From: Carex sylvatica
Lineage: Eukaryota > Streptophyta > Magnoliopsida > Poales > Cyperaceae
Direction: 5' to 3'
Assembly: GCA_964058845.1 (NCBI GenBank)
Contig: CAXKVR010000345.1
Coordinates: 1-64,000, forward strand
DNA length: 64,000 nucleotides
The notes below the pieces were generated by a model. That model had not been told where the DNA came from. It did not search any database and saw only the letters and a program-made list of their open reading frames with translations. Below are positions 26,001 through 37,555 of this stretch, in pieces (the stretch's first letter is position 1; each line of letters begins with the position of its first letter). The translations under genes and the position numbers were made by a program.

Positions 26001-29000
26001 TGGAAGAAGAGAAAGAGAGAGCACTTCAATTGGAAGAAGAGAAAGAAAGGGCACGCTTGGAAGAAGAAAGAGAAAGGGAATTGCAGATGGAAAAGGAGAC
26101 GGAGGAAAAAGAGAGGAGGGAACGAGAGAGAATAATGGCTGAAGAGGAAGAAAGACTAGAAAGAGAGAAGATGAAGAAATGGGAAGAAGAAGAAAGTGAA
26201 AGAGAGAGATTGGAGAAGGAAAGGGAAGAGAAGCAAAGGACGTTCGCAGAAGAGAGAGAAAGAGAGAGGAAACTAGAAGAGGATAGACAAGAAGAGAAAA
26301 TGAAAGAGAAGCAGATGGTGAGAAAATTAGACGAAAAAAAGGAAAGAGAGAGAAAATTAGAGGAGGAAATAGAAAAAGAGAGGGAGAGGGTGAGAAAGCT
26401 GGAAGAAGAGATGGAACAAGAGAGAGAAAGAGTAAAAAAACTAGAAGAAGAGAAGCAAAGGGAGAGAGAGATGGCACGCAAGTTGGAGAAAGAAAAGGAA
26501 AGGGAGAGAAAATTAGAAGAGGAAATAGAAAAAGATAGACAAAGGATAAGAAAGCTTGAAGAAGAGAGAGAATGGGAGAGAGAAAGAGTTAGAAAACTTG
26601 AAGATGAGAGAGAGCTAGAGAGGGAAAAAGTTAGAAAGCTGGAAGAAGAGAGAGAGGAAGAAAGAGAACGAGTTAGAAAACTTGAAGAAGAGAGGGAGAA
26701 GGAGAGGATAGAAAGAGAAAGAGAACGGAAAGAGAGGGAGAAAATAGAGCAAGAAAGGGAGCAGAAAGAGAGGGAGAGAATGGTGAAAGAAAGGGAGCAG
26801 AAAGAGATGGAGAAGAAGCTTGAAGAAGAGAAAGAGAAACAAAGGATGGAAAAAGAAAAGGAAGAGAGAGAACAACTGAGAAGGATGGAAAAGGAAAGAG
26901 AAGAGAAAGAGATGGCAATGAGGGTCGAAGCTGAGACGAGACGGTTAGAGAGGGAAAGAGCAGAGGAGAAAGATAAGGTGACCAAATTGCATGGGGAGAA
27001 GGCAAAAGAGAGAAAATCAGAGGCAAGAAAGTCAGACGATGAGAGAGAACGTGAGAGACGTGTGAAGGAAAGAGAAAGAAAAACAGAAGGTAGAAAGTCT
27101 GACGAGGACCGGAGGAAATCTGATGAGGAGAGAGAAAGGGAGAGGGACAGGAGGGCCAGGAAGGGGAGGGAAATTGAGGACAGAGAAAGAGAGAGGGAGG
27201 AGGAGGAGAGGAAGCGGGAGAGAGAGAAGGACAGGCTGGCGATGGAGCGGGCCACACAAGAGAGGGCGGAGCGCATTGCATTAGAGCGCATCACTGCTGC
27301 CAGACAGAGGGCAGTGGAAAACAGAGAAAAAGAAGAGATGAACAGCAGAGGTGGCGGTGGAGAGGGATTTGAGAAGCGGAGGTCGAAGGGGGAGGAGGAG
27401 AAGAAGGAGAGAGAGGGGGAGAGAAATGGGGAGAGAAATGCCCGGGATGCACGTCTGAGGGCTGAGAGGGCGGCTGTGGAGCGGGCCACGGCAGAGGCCA
27501 GAGAGAGAGCCATCGAGAAGGCCAAGGCTGATGCTGAGAAAGAGCGGGACCGCCTTGAGCGCTACAAATCCTTCAACAGGATCTCATCTCAGGTATTGTG
27601 CAGTACTAGTACTACTTGTATGCTCATATTCTGATATTATACTTGACTGGTAAAAATGTGAAAGACTAATCAGAGTAAAGAGAAAGCACTGACTTGTTTG
27701 GTTGGTTATTGTTTGATTATCTTAATCATAGGCAGATCCAGGTGTACTTAATGGGGTTCAGTATTCCTATTTTTTTTCTATATTATATACATTTATGCAT
27801 TATTTTTGATGTTATATAGCTTATTTATTAAGGAAGTTCATGTTTGACATCAATTAAATTACGAGGATTGTTCTATTGTTGACCCCCTAATTACACTTCA
27901 TACCTTTGATGTGATTATTGTATGGAACAAAACATTGGATATGGTACCTGACCCTCATTTGGAAAAAAAATTGGCTGTGTCCCTGTCGGAGATTAGGGTG
28001 TTTTGAATTTTGGTTTAAGTTTAGTGAAACCTTGGTAAATCCCTGCACAGTTTGTTTATTTTTTTATGTACTATTTGGTGTTAGTAAAAATGTTTTTTAT
28101 ATGCTTTTACAATGTAGGATCATGCACAAGAGGCCCATTTTAAGAGGACCCAGTCAGATAGTGCTCTCAGTCAAGGTAGACTGCTCTTAACATTTAGCTT
28201 CAGTTTTGCTTTTTTTTTGTGTGTTCTGATCTTATAATAATAACAACAATAAAATGTAGGACATGGTGAATCGGCCTTAAGACATAAAGCTAGATTGGAG
28301 AGGCAACAGAGAACTGCTGAGCGTGCTGTAAGATATGATGTTTTATTGTTCCCTACTTTGCCCTTTCCCAATTTACATATATATATTTTTTTCCTTCATA
28401 TTCTAATTTTTAATTATTTATTTAATTCAGGCGAAAGCACTTGCTGAGAAGAACCGGCGTGACATTATGGCTCAGAGAGAGCAGTCGGAAAGAGATGTAT
28501 ACTCCTCTCTCTCTCTAATATAATTTGCTTTTGATAGAACTTGAAAGGGTGAGTTTTTGACATGCAACTGATTTTCTTGCTATTGTGGGTGCACAGAGAA
28601 TTGCTGAACACCTTGATGCAGAGGTCAAGAGATGGTCTTCAGGCAAAGAAGGCAATCTACGAGCCTTGCTCTCTACCCTCCAATATGTGAGATATATTTT
28701 TGAAACCCTTGACTTCTAATCTTTTGCTTACCTATATTTTACAAGGAGCAGGATTCAATGCCTCGTGTTTTTCATGCCCTAGTCGTGCCTCACATCCTCA
28801 TCTTTTTCGTTTTCAAAGTCTTAATTGTCGATCCGAACAGCTCAACATGATCTCCATATTATTAAGTGCTTGGAGACCAAATTATATATTTTTTGTATTT
28901 TTTTACTATTTTTGTAGACAGGCACAAAATCACTGTATTTCAGAAGATTCTGGACCATCCAAAAACAGTGATTTTGTTCCTATCAAAAAAATAATACAAA

Positions 29001-29777
29001 AAATCCAAAAAATATAAAATTTGGTCTTTAAACACATTTTAATATGAATATCATGTTGAGCGGTTCGGATCGACTGTTTGGACTTTAAAAATGGAAATAA
29101 GGATGTGAGGCACGATTGAAGCATGAAAGACACGAGGCATTTATACCCTAATCTTTTACAAGATACTTCCATAGGACACTGTTTTGATATTTTTTTTTTA
29201 ACTTTTGGATGGATGTTAAAGACTTAAACTTGACAATTTTTTGCAGATATTGGGGCAAAACAGCGGCTGGCAATCGATTCATCTGACAGAGGTTATTACA
29301 GCAGCTGATGTGAAAAAAGCATACAGAAAAGCAACGCTTTATGTGCATCCTGACAAGTTGCAACAGAGAGGTGCTTCAATTCATCAGAAGTACATATGTG
29401 AAAAAGTCTTTGATCTTCTAAAGGTATATGTTCCTTCATTTTCAAAATATAAGCAAAATCTCATGTGTCCAGTAGCAGATTTTGTTTGCCATGCACTGTG
29501 TATGTATGTGTTTTGAGTTGGTGGAATTGGGGGGGGGAGGGGGGCTAATGTTGTAGTGGGTTATGGCATCCTATTTATTGAGCTCCTTAAAAGGTATCAA
29601 ATTTGCAACATAGTTTTGCTAAAATGAGCAAGTTATGAGGGTTATAAAGGATATTTGAAGGCCTTGCTTTTTAATGCAGTTACCTTTCTTCTTTTGCAAA
29701 TGATTTATATGCTTAAATTAGTTTTGTTTTCACATTTCCAGGAAGCATGGAATAAGTTCAACTCGGAGGAGAGGTAG
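23014..29777 (+). CDS. Auxilin-like J-domain protein (clathrin uncoating), complete, 8 exons
   Basis: Auxilins recruit Hsc70 through a C-terminal J domain to strip clathrin from vesicles. Exons by eye: 23014-23423, 24556-27592, 28118-28175, 28260-28327, 28431-28496, 28597-28686, 29247-29423, 29742-29777 (1313 codons plus TAG), all with GT-AG introns and consistent phases. The N-terminus has four spaced Y-x-[DE]-[VIL]-F-G motifs (YDDVFG, YAEVFG, YGEIFG, YEELFG). Residues of about 550-1148 are an almost uninterrupted Glu/Arg/Lys-rich helix with repeated KLEEE and RERER units. The J domain is about residues 1244-1313, with [11 protein letters not shown] carrying the HPD motif, and the protein ends [11 protein letters not shown]. 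The ATG at 23014 is the first in frame; an upstream GTG is not a plausible start. Layout matches plant AUXILIN-LIKE1-type proteins; the exact orthologue is not established. Intron 6 holds a MITE. Confidence 0.94.
27725..27900. mobile_element. Decayed hAT-like MITE in intron 2 of the auxilin-like gene
   Basis: GGCAGATCCAGGTGTACTT on the left and TTGTTGACCCCCTAATTAC on the right resemble the GGCGGAGCC/GGGTCAA pattern of the element at 20719. Low-confidence remnant. Confidence 0.3.
28746..29153. mobile_element. MITE, family-A core, intron 6 of the auxilin-like gene, perfect 9-bp TSD
   Basis: Flanked by TTTTACAAG on both sides (28737-28745 and 29154-29162). The left end GAGCAGGATTCAATGCCTCG and the inverse of the right end (GATTAGGGTATAAATGCCTC) are variants of the GAGGAGGGTTCAAATGCC terminus. 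The centre is the family-A core with a TGGACCATCCAAAAACAGTG loop region. The 9-bp duplication points to Mutator-type transposase. Confidence 0.85.
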
Positions 29778-30097
29778 ACAACCTAATTTAGGGTTTATGT
29801 AGTTGGTTCTAGGGTTTGCTTTGGGCTTTTATTACACCCTAAAGCTATTTATCTTTTAGGATTTGGTTAGTTTTGTTATTATATTACCCATCTTCTATCT
29901 ATCAGCATTCATTTTTAAAAAGTATTTCTGTATAAAGTTTAGTATGTCAAGCAAACATGTAATGCAATACTAAACCTAACTTATGACTGGTTTAATAGGA
30001 TGATAATCAATTTTAGTATATAAAATTACTTGTTTAAAGCTATTTGTGCTTAATTTCAGTTGTAATTCATAACAATAACCAATACTATATATACTTT

Positions 30098-30526
30098 GAG
30101 GAGGGTTCAAATGCACCATCATTTTGATGCTCTAATATGCTCCATGTTCTTTATCTTCATTTTCAAAGTCCGAACAGTCGATCCGAACCGTTCAAAATGA
30201 TCTTCATAATTAAATATGCTTGGAGATCAAATTTTATATTTTTAGAATTTTGTTACTATTTTTTTTAGATAGGTACAATATGACTTTATCGGATGATCCA
30301 GAATCTCCTTAAAAAAATGATTTTGTATCCGTCTTAAAATATAGTAAAAAAGGTCTAAAAAATATAAAATTTGGTCACCAAACATATTTTATTATGAAGA
30401 TCATGTTGAGATATTTTATTATGAAGATCATGTTGAGTGGTTCGGATCGACTATTAGAACTTTAAAAATGAAAATAAATGTAGTCTGTATGGAGCACCAA
30501 AATGATGGTGCATTTGTACCCTCCTC
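30098..30526. mobile_element. MITE, family-A core with GAGGAGGG ends, perfect 9-bp TSD
   Basis: ATATACTTT flanks both sides (30089-30097 and 30527-30535). Ends are GAGGAGGGTTCAAATGCACC and its inverse. The core has GAACCGTTCAAAATGATCTTC on the left and ATGTTGAGTGGTTCGGATCG on the right, with a local repeat of TATTTTATTATGAAGATCAT at about 30387-30433. Non-coding; 320 bp after the auxilin-like stop codon. Confidence 0.88.
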
Positions 30527-30959
30527 ATATACTTTTTACACACCAATTAATTAGAGTTACAACCATTCAATTTTCATTTAACATCTTATTTGTAAAATAA
30601 AAATCCCAAGTATACGTAGAAACCGAATTAATTAGGGTCGGCACCATCCATCTTTCAATTGACAACACAATTTGAACTGGTGACTTATTAATTGGTTCAG
30701 AATCTACTCAAATTGTATGAATGCGTTACTTCACTAATAAAAAAATACATCTATTAATGAAATATTCGCACCTCTTATCAATTCACAATAATTTTTTGTG
30801 TTACTAATGCACTCGAAGGCTTCTTTGTAATATCAGTTATGAAAGGATAGAAACAATAAGGTGGTACAATCATACAAATTAAAAATATATGAAAAAGTTG
30901 AATATTTTCAAGGGATTTGTTTTTCAAAAGAAACAAAAAAAAACACAGAACTCAGGAGT

Positions 30960-31120
30960 GCATGTATCATCTGATAAATATCAACAGACGGCCGCGATTT
31001 GACCCCTAGTCATCGCTACTGCTAATCGTCACAGTTCTTGTAAATAAATGTGGGGAATGCGAGTCGAACTCTTAACCTCATGATCGCTCTTAAGCCATTA
31101 GACCACTACACCACCATTCC
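30960..31120 (-). mobile_element. tRNA-derived SINE-like sequence or tRNA pseudogene
   Basis: On the minus strand, 31120 down to about 31054 reads like a shortened tRNA: GGAATG/CATTCC ends can pair, an A-box-like TGGTGTAGTGG and a B-box-like AGTTCGACTCG are correctly ordered, but the unit is about 67 nt and the T stem does not pair well. About 90 bp of unrelated sequence follows, as in plant tRNA-derived SINEs. No poly-A/T tail or target duplication was confirmed. Confidence 0.4.
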
Positions 31121-31346
31121 TTTTGGGTCTTATAAGGAAAAACATTATTATTGTTCAAGGCCTTTTATGTTATTAAATAACAACATTGAAAGCACCACAA
31201 ATGACAAATCCACCATCATCTAAAAAAAAATAAAAAAAATTTGACAAATCCAACCTAAAACACCCTAACAAAGAGAACTTAGACAAGACACCAGAATTCA
31301 ATTACTGCTGTAAATATATATAGTAATAATTTAATTTTCTGGATGT

Positions 31347-31789
31347 AGTGTGAAAAAAATGGCACGGCGGAGCCAGCTCCATCACGGAACGGCATGGCAC
31401 GTGTTACTGTTCCGTGCTGTGACTCGCGTGTCGCATGCCATGACTATTCGCGTGCCATGATCACTCCTTGATATTTTGGTCACGGCACAACACGCGAAAG
31501 ATCCGATCACGGAATGGCACGGCATGTAATCACGCGAGTCACGTGTAATTAGGACCGTTAGGTCTTAATCAAATAGTGAATCTTGAAGAAACTAACTTAA
31601 ATTATAAAAAATAGTTAAATGTGAGAAACGTGACCAGTTACGTTTGGATATGGCACGTGAGTCACGCCGTGACTCGCGTACCGTGACCACCCCTTGACAC
31701 TTTGGTCACGGCACGGGTCACTGTTCACTTGGTCATGACACAGCTACCAAAGTCACGGCGTGTTAGTCACGGCACGTTTTATCCACTCT
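31347..31789. mobile_element. Non-autonomous Mutator-like element made of CACGG repeats (copy 1)
   Basis: The left end AGTGTGAAAAAAATGGCACG and the inverse of the right end (AGAGTGGATAAAACGTGCCG) are terminal inverted repeats. The interior is a dense array of GTCACGGCACG and its complement. Flanks TCTGGATGT and TCTGAATGC match at 7 of 9. The DFR paralogue at about 37540 shows the same flank without the insertion (TTTGGATGGAATAGAG), so it inserted after the DFR duplication. Related to 60771-61311. Confidence 0.8.
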
Positions 31790-32904
31790 ATCTGAATGCA
31801 ATAGAGGTTCAGACTGAAACGGATGTTGGTTTGATAGACCCATTACGGCTTTTCTCCTTTGTTTCTCTTTGGTTCTTAAAGGTATCAGTTTCATCTCACG
31901 GCATCTTGGGATAGCTTGATCAAACATCTCCTCCATGGTGTTGTTGAACTTGAATCCCATGTCTAGAAGCTTTTTCGAAGAAAATGGACCACCGGCAGAA
32001 CCTCTTCTATCCCCTTAAATCTGCATCTATAGCTTACATGGTAAGTGCGACTAACTTTCTTTTGTAAGAAGTTTTTCCTTTGAAAAACCGAGGCAAAAGA
32101 AATAAAAATGAGTGTTGAACTGTTCAATAAAATAAATAAACTTCCTTCTTTCTCTTTATTTCATAGTATAATCATTAAAAATAGCTGTGTTAATAGTAAA
32201 AAGTAAAAAAAATTCTTTTTTATATATATTTTTTTATTTCATAGTTTTCGATACAAACTACATCTGTAAAACAATTCACTACATTATAGTATTGAATTTT
32301 TTTTCCTCAAATTCTGATTTTGTGTTTTTGTTTTGGCTCCTGTTATGGCTGTGAAAGTCTGGTGCTTCAATGAAATTACAATCTGCTTTATGCAAATTTG
32401 TAATATTTGTTTACCTACCCAGTATGAGATATTTGACTTGTTGAAATGATGGTTTGAAGATTAGGCACCAATAAATGTCATACCCTTCAAAAGAAAAGGA
32501 AGTACAAGATGCCACACATACCCAGCCAGTCATTTTGACCCGTCGGTAGAATTAAATGTCACTCCAGCATGTCTCATCATACACCAGCTTGCTTTGTTCC
32601 ACTGTGTTTACGGTACCAGCATGCAGAGGATGTAAACACCACACGCTTGACCGTACCGGCTTCCTTAAATGACTTCAAAATTCCCATCATTCCTTCTATT
32701 GTTGTTTTTTATCACTTCATTCTGCATAGAGACAATATACTTTTTTTAAGAAAGAGTGGAATCCACTACTGAGAAAAATAGATCCAGTGGAATTCCTTCT
32801 ATTGAATGCATAAAAGCTCTCGTGAATTGGTTCAAAATCGATGTCATGGTCAACTCTATTCTAGTCAATGTTATGGATAATTTTAGTATACAGTAATGTA
32901 AAAT

Positions 32905-33283
32905 GAGGAGGGCTTACCAAGTTACCCTGCTTAATTTCATGTACTAACTATATCCCACGTTATTATATCTGATTTTAAAGTCTAAATAGACGATTCTAAG
33001 AAATTAAATTTGTTTAGAGATTAAATTTTATAATTTTTAAGATAGGTACAAAATTACTATTTTTCAAAAAATTTTGAACCATATAAAAATAGTGATTTTG
33101 TACCTATTTTAAAGAATAATGAATTTTTAAAATAATATAAAATATAAAATTTAGCCTCCAAGCACAATTTAATATGGATATCATATTGAGCGGTTCGGAT
33201 CATTTCTTTGTACTTTGAAATCAGAGATAATTATATGGGATATGATTGAAGCATGAAAGTAATGAGATATTTGAGCCCTCCTC
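32905..33283. mobile_element. MITE, family-A core, in DFR pseudogene intron 2
   Basis: Ends are GAGGAGGGCTTACC and, inverted, GAGGAGGGCTCAAATATC. The core is the shared family-A foldback (loop near 33075, TGAACCATATAAAAATAGTG). Flanks ATGTAAAAT and ACATAAATA match only in part. The intact DFR copy has no element here, so it postdates the duplication. Confidence 0.75.
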
Positions 33284-34789
33284 ACATAAATATCTCACAG
33301 TAATAAAAAATATACATCTCATGCGAGGTCATCACTCAATTAATTTTTTCAAAATTCAACTCGCTTACATTTGAGATTAATTACCAAACTTTTATTAATC
33401 AAAATTGCACCGTTGTGATCTTCATTTGAGTTGAAATTACAACCTTAATAAATTTCAAATTTACACATGAATTATATAATATATTTTTTAATTATTAGTT
33501 ACTAAACTTGTATGTAGTCATAATAAATAATTTGACATGTAATTCACATTTTCAAATACAAGTCATTTACATATGAAAATTTCATATTTTCAAAAACTGA
33601 TATAACCACAAAAATATTTAAAAAAAACTTTTAGTTTAACATACTACTTTGAAATAAATTTTAAATTAATGCTTTTATACAATATCTGATTAGCTAATGA
33701 TTTAAACCTGATAAGCTATTTGGATCTCTGCACTAGCTAACCAAAATGCAATAGTCATAGAATGAATGTTACATACTGCAATGCTATGTACAGATGCTTG
33801 ACGGACTGGTATGGATACATTTGAGTATTTTATTCAGAGCACACAAGGGTGTTTGGTAAATATTCAAGTGAGGGTATCATGAGTTTATCAGGAACTAGCA
33901 ACTTTTATTCATTACTATGTTTTTTCTTTTTCTTTTTTCGTTTATGTTATTGTTAATTTTATGCATCAAAATTTACCTCAGAGTCTTTGGATTGAAAATC
34001 CATGGGGGTGGCGGCATGAAGAACACCGGTGCATCCCTTTATGGCCTCATCAAAGCTCTCAGGTTCACTCTGAGATCAGCTTAATTTCCATAGCGATAAT
34101 CGCTCACTAGACACGGGCAGATCAAGCAACGGCTTCGTTCTCTTCAGATTTGCTGCTAAATGGAGTTGTCAAGTCAATTAATAATCATCATTGTTATCAA
34201 TTTATTTATCATCACAGTGTACAGTTTTTTACATGTTTTGGATTTAAATTTTCTAAGGGGTAATTATTTCAGGGTAGAAAATCATCAAAAGGATTTTTCT
34301 ATATTACAGTATGAGCAGACAATGGACTAGTGGAATATATGCATCATTATTTGTTTTATGTATTTTATTGGTGAAAACGTCTGAGGTAAATAGATCATCA
34401 TATTAAATGTAGAGGAACCCCACCCACCCAAGATTAACATGTGATCTGAATAAATTTTCCTGAAATTTCTAACGGCTACGCATGGGGACCATCCAGCAAC
34501 TTTTTTTGTTTGTTTGTTTGCGAAAACAGTCAGCAATTCATGTTATACTAATGAATTATATAGAAATAAATAAGAAGGTAAAAGAAATATTTTGTACTAG
34601 CTGTCTAATCCTGTCAAATACTGATTCTTTAGCGTGAATTAAGAATATTTCATTGAGCATTTTTTTGTTCGGATCTTGATTTTCTGTCCGAACTTTAAGG
34701 TATCTCTACCTCTTTCTTTAGTTCTCTTAACTTTTATTCACGGATTAAGACAACCGAACATCGGTTCCTTAGCGCTCCTTAAGCTCTTA

Positions 34790-35104
34790 CGTCATCTTTG
34801 GTTGTGGAGTAAAGTTAATCCGGATTAAATTTCTTACTCCGAGTTAAGGTAGATTAAATAATCATATTTTGTTAGAGTTTGGTAGAGTAAATTCATGAAA
34901 AGAGAGAAAATTATAACATGGTGTTACCCTAACCGCGGAATTCACAGGTGGAGTAAATTAATCCACCTAGAGAGGTGGAGTAACTTAATCTGAATTAACT
35001 CAAATATTATTCCATCTTACTCCTTCAAATTTACTCATTATTTGACTCCTTAAAAATAAAGTAGAGAATTTACTCCACTGTTTACTCCACAACCAAACAT
35101 GACA
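34790..35104. mobile_element. Tourist-like MITE (PIF/Harbinger type), TTA target duplication
   Basis: The left terminus GTCATCTTTGGTTGTGGAG and the inverse of the right terminus (GTCATGTTTGGTTGTGGAG) are near-identical, bounded by TTA at 34787-34789 and 35105-35107. Inside, GGTGGAGTAAATTAATCCACC is palindromic. Non-coding. Confidence 0.75.
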
Positions 35105-35488
35105 TTAATCCTTCACTTCCAACATCCTCATCATTTGAAAGATGGAGAATATAAAATAAACAATATACTTCAGCTTGTAAGAATGGAGGGAAACTGGAGA
35201 GGAAACCGTGCACATTTCAGATTTTTTTTTTTTCTTTTCCTTTTTCCTTTCACCAAATTAGACAAGAAAATCATTTATTTTTGGAAAATGGATACATCCA
35301 TTTACTAAAACTGGAGAAGAATTTTTTTGTTAAATATGTTTCGAATCAGTAATCTTTCTCCTTTTAAATGCACTCAGATTTGGAGACAGACGACAATAAT
35401 TGGATGAAGGATGATTGGATCGAAAACAATTAAACAAATCAAACGCAGATCGGAGCAGAGAATAAATATATATATATATATATAAAAT

Positions 35489-35553
35489 ATGACTAAGATA
35501 TACTAATATGTATATTACAGACTGTAATATACATATTAGTATATCTTAGTCAT
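35489..35553. repeat. Perfect 32-bp palindrome with 1-base spacer
   Basis: Arms 35489-35520 and 35522-35553 are exact reverse complements (starting ATGACTAAGATATACTAATA), separated by a single A. It follows a TA microsatellite. It could be the minimal remnant of a foldback element. Confidence 0.9.
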
Positions 35554-35569
35554 TTTATATTATTTATTT

Positions 35570-35890
35570 TTTACAGATGAATCAGTGCTATAGATTTATA
35601 TATCTAGTTTTAAATTTAAACTTTCGATTCGTATCACTAAATATAATTTTTACATGAAAATATATTTAAAGAGTAAATTAGATAATTTTTAAAACTTAGT
35701 TACAATGTTTATAGGTAGAAAATTACTGTTTTTGGATAGTTATATTTTTTTTCAAATCAAGTGTTTTCCAATAATAAAAAAGTTAAAAAAAAATGTAAAT
35801 TTTGGTTTTTATATATATTTTTACATGAAAATAATGTTCAATAATTCATATTGATTGGACTTTCAAATATGAAAAATATGAATTTATAGT
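35570..35890. mobile_element. Diverged family-A-like foldback
   Basis: GTAGAAAATTACTG and the AATGTAAATTTTGG / TAAATATAATTTTTACATG inverted blocks, plus a right end ATGAATTTATAGTGCG, resemble the copy at 43936-44323. The termini are unclear. Confidence 0.4.
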
Positions 35891-36636
35891 GCGGACTGTT
35901 GTGTAATATTGTATATTACCATAGCCTTACGCATAAAATATATTATCATTAATTTTGAAAGGACCAAGACTTAGAAACAGAGTCTGATACATCATATTGA
36001 ATATTGACAATTCATAGCATAATTTTTTGATGATTTGATTATTTGTAATTCCGATAGGCTAGTAGTTATTAATATATAAATGTGTTGATCTCGTGAGCGC
36101 ATTTTTTTTTTTTTTTTTAATAAAGGTTGGAGTTCAAGCTACTCAAATTTTTAATAGATCCCGTTAACGCGTTTATATGTGCAATTTTAAAGAGCCAAAA
36201 GGCATGTAATCGTGATAACGATATACTTGGTTGGAGATTTTATGTGTTTTTCGTTTGAAGTTTCAAACCCTGTAAGTTTTTCAAATGTAATATTCTTTGT
36301 TTTATATTTTTATTATAAATAAGAGAATAATGCTTAATTAAATTAGCAAAAAAAGTAGCATTTACAAAATAGTTCGTCTTATATTTTTGTTACTTGTTGA
36401 AATACTATGTGGAAGTATTATTGAATAAATTAATTTGTTATCACCTTTTAAATAAACAAAAGAAACAAGAAGTGAGCCCCAAAATGAAAGCATATATTGC
36501 CAAATTACCATAATACATGTAAGCTAAACTAGAAGATATTGCTCTTAATCTTGTATATCATTAGTAGTTAATACAATTAAAAAACCAGGGTTGTAATGTT
36601 TACATGGATCTCTAACAGTGTATCGTGCCTGGAGAA

Positions 36637-36840
36637 CAGAAGAAAATAGAAACTGGGAAATGTATATTTATTGTTTGGTACAAGGTGCTGTGTATATATA
36701 GACACAAGGTTACACAATATAACAACCTAGCTAACTAATCTTCTGTTAAGAGTTCTAATCAATTTTGCCTGTTTCAGTTTGACTTGGTCAAATATTGCTT
36801 GCTCCAGTTGACTTGGTCAACTCTGTTATTCTCCTAATAT
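36637..36840 (-). mobile_element. Possible LTR fragment abutting the DFR exon 1 relic
   Basis: On the minus strand the segment starts TATTAGGAGAATAACAGAG, has a TATA-like TCTATATATACACAGC, an AATAAA-like site and ends TTTTCTTCTGTTCTC. This order is typical of a Ty1/copia LTR. The expected TG start is TA here and no partner LTR is seen. It marks the breakpoint of the duplicated DFR copy. Confidence 0.45.
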
Positions 36841-37555
36841 AGCTGCAGATGGATCTATTACGGATTAGACCCTGCTTCCCGCTTCCTCCTCTTCTTTCGA
36901 TACAATTAACTATTGAAATGTATCATTATTCTTCTAATATAACTGCAAATGCTCTTATGAACCAATCTGAGGTTCTACTCCAAATGCTCTAGCAAAATTT
37001 ACACCATCTATGGTAAAAAATATTTGGTCAAGGAATCCATCACGCTTAGTGAAAATTTAAAATAAAAAATAATTGTTGCTCAACATTTAAATATCGAGTT
37101 ATTAACCTAAATTAGCTAGCTCATGGTATATCATTTTTCCTTTGATAATCAGAATAATTTCTTCCCGTTCATATCTAAATGTCTTTGTATGCACTGCATG
37201 ATTAATTCGAATTACCAGCATCCAATTTTGATTTAAGATCTTATTTGTAAAATAAATCGATCCTAACTAAAGATATAATTAAACAGGGGTTAATTAATTA
37301 GAATCGCCACCATTCGACTTTCATTCAACAGAGCAATTTAAACTAACCCTCGACATTTAGGCCACTTGCATGCAGCTGGTGGCTTATTTAATAAATAGTT
37401 AAATACGAAAACTACTCGTAAATACATAGGCAAGCAACAAACAGTACAGCACTACAAATCCACCTAAAACAACCAAACAAAAACATCTTACACAAGGCAC
37501 TAGAATTCAATTATTGCTATAAATATAGTAATAATTTTTTGGATGGAATAGAGCT
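36841..37555. other. Spacer between the two DFR copies
   Basis: Non-coding. The part at 37200-37340 matches 30530-30690 (both carry TCTTATTTGTAAAATAAA and ATTAATTAG), which is 3' flank common to the two DFR copies. Nothing else recognised. Confidence 0.5.

Larger units (their letters stand above)
31809..36636 (-). pseudogene. Dihydroflavonol 4-reductase pseudogene (wrecked tandem copy)
   Basis: Pieces line up in order with the intact gene at 37556-40749. Exon 6 relic 31809-32021 has frameshifts. Exon 5 and nearly all of exon 4 are deleted; only about 20 bp of exon 4 remain at 32244-32263. Exon 3 relic is 32521-32722, exon 2 relic 33977-34151 and exon 1 tail 36604-36636. Intron 2 gained a MITE (32905-33283). 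The intron-1 equivalent gained a Tourist-like MITE (34790-35104) and other DNA. Exon 1 stops abruptly in CTGGAGAA and is followed by LTR-like sequence, so start codon, nucleotide-binding motif and promoter are gone. It cannot encode DFR. Noncoding flanking homology (30540-30690 against 37210-37340) shows the duplication included the 3' flank. Confidence 0.9.

Noticed and set aside
25773..26477. Second long minus-strand frame in the same region
   Set aside because: Same cause: shadow of the Glu/Arg/Lys-rich exon.
26026..27525. Long minus-strand frame (499 codons), Ser/Leu/Phe-rich
   Set aside because: It is antisense to the GAR/GAA-rich helix region of the auxilin-like exon 2. Low-complexity purine-rich codons give an open Ser/Leu frame on the other strand; no domain and no splice context.
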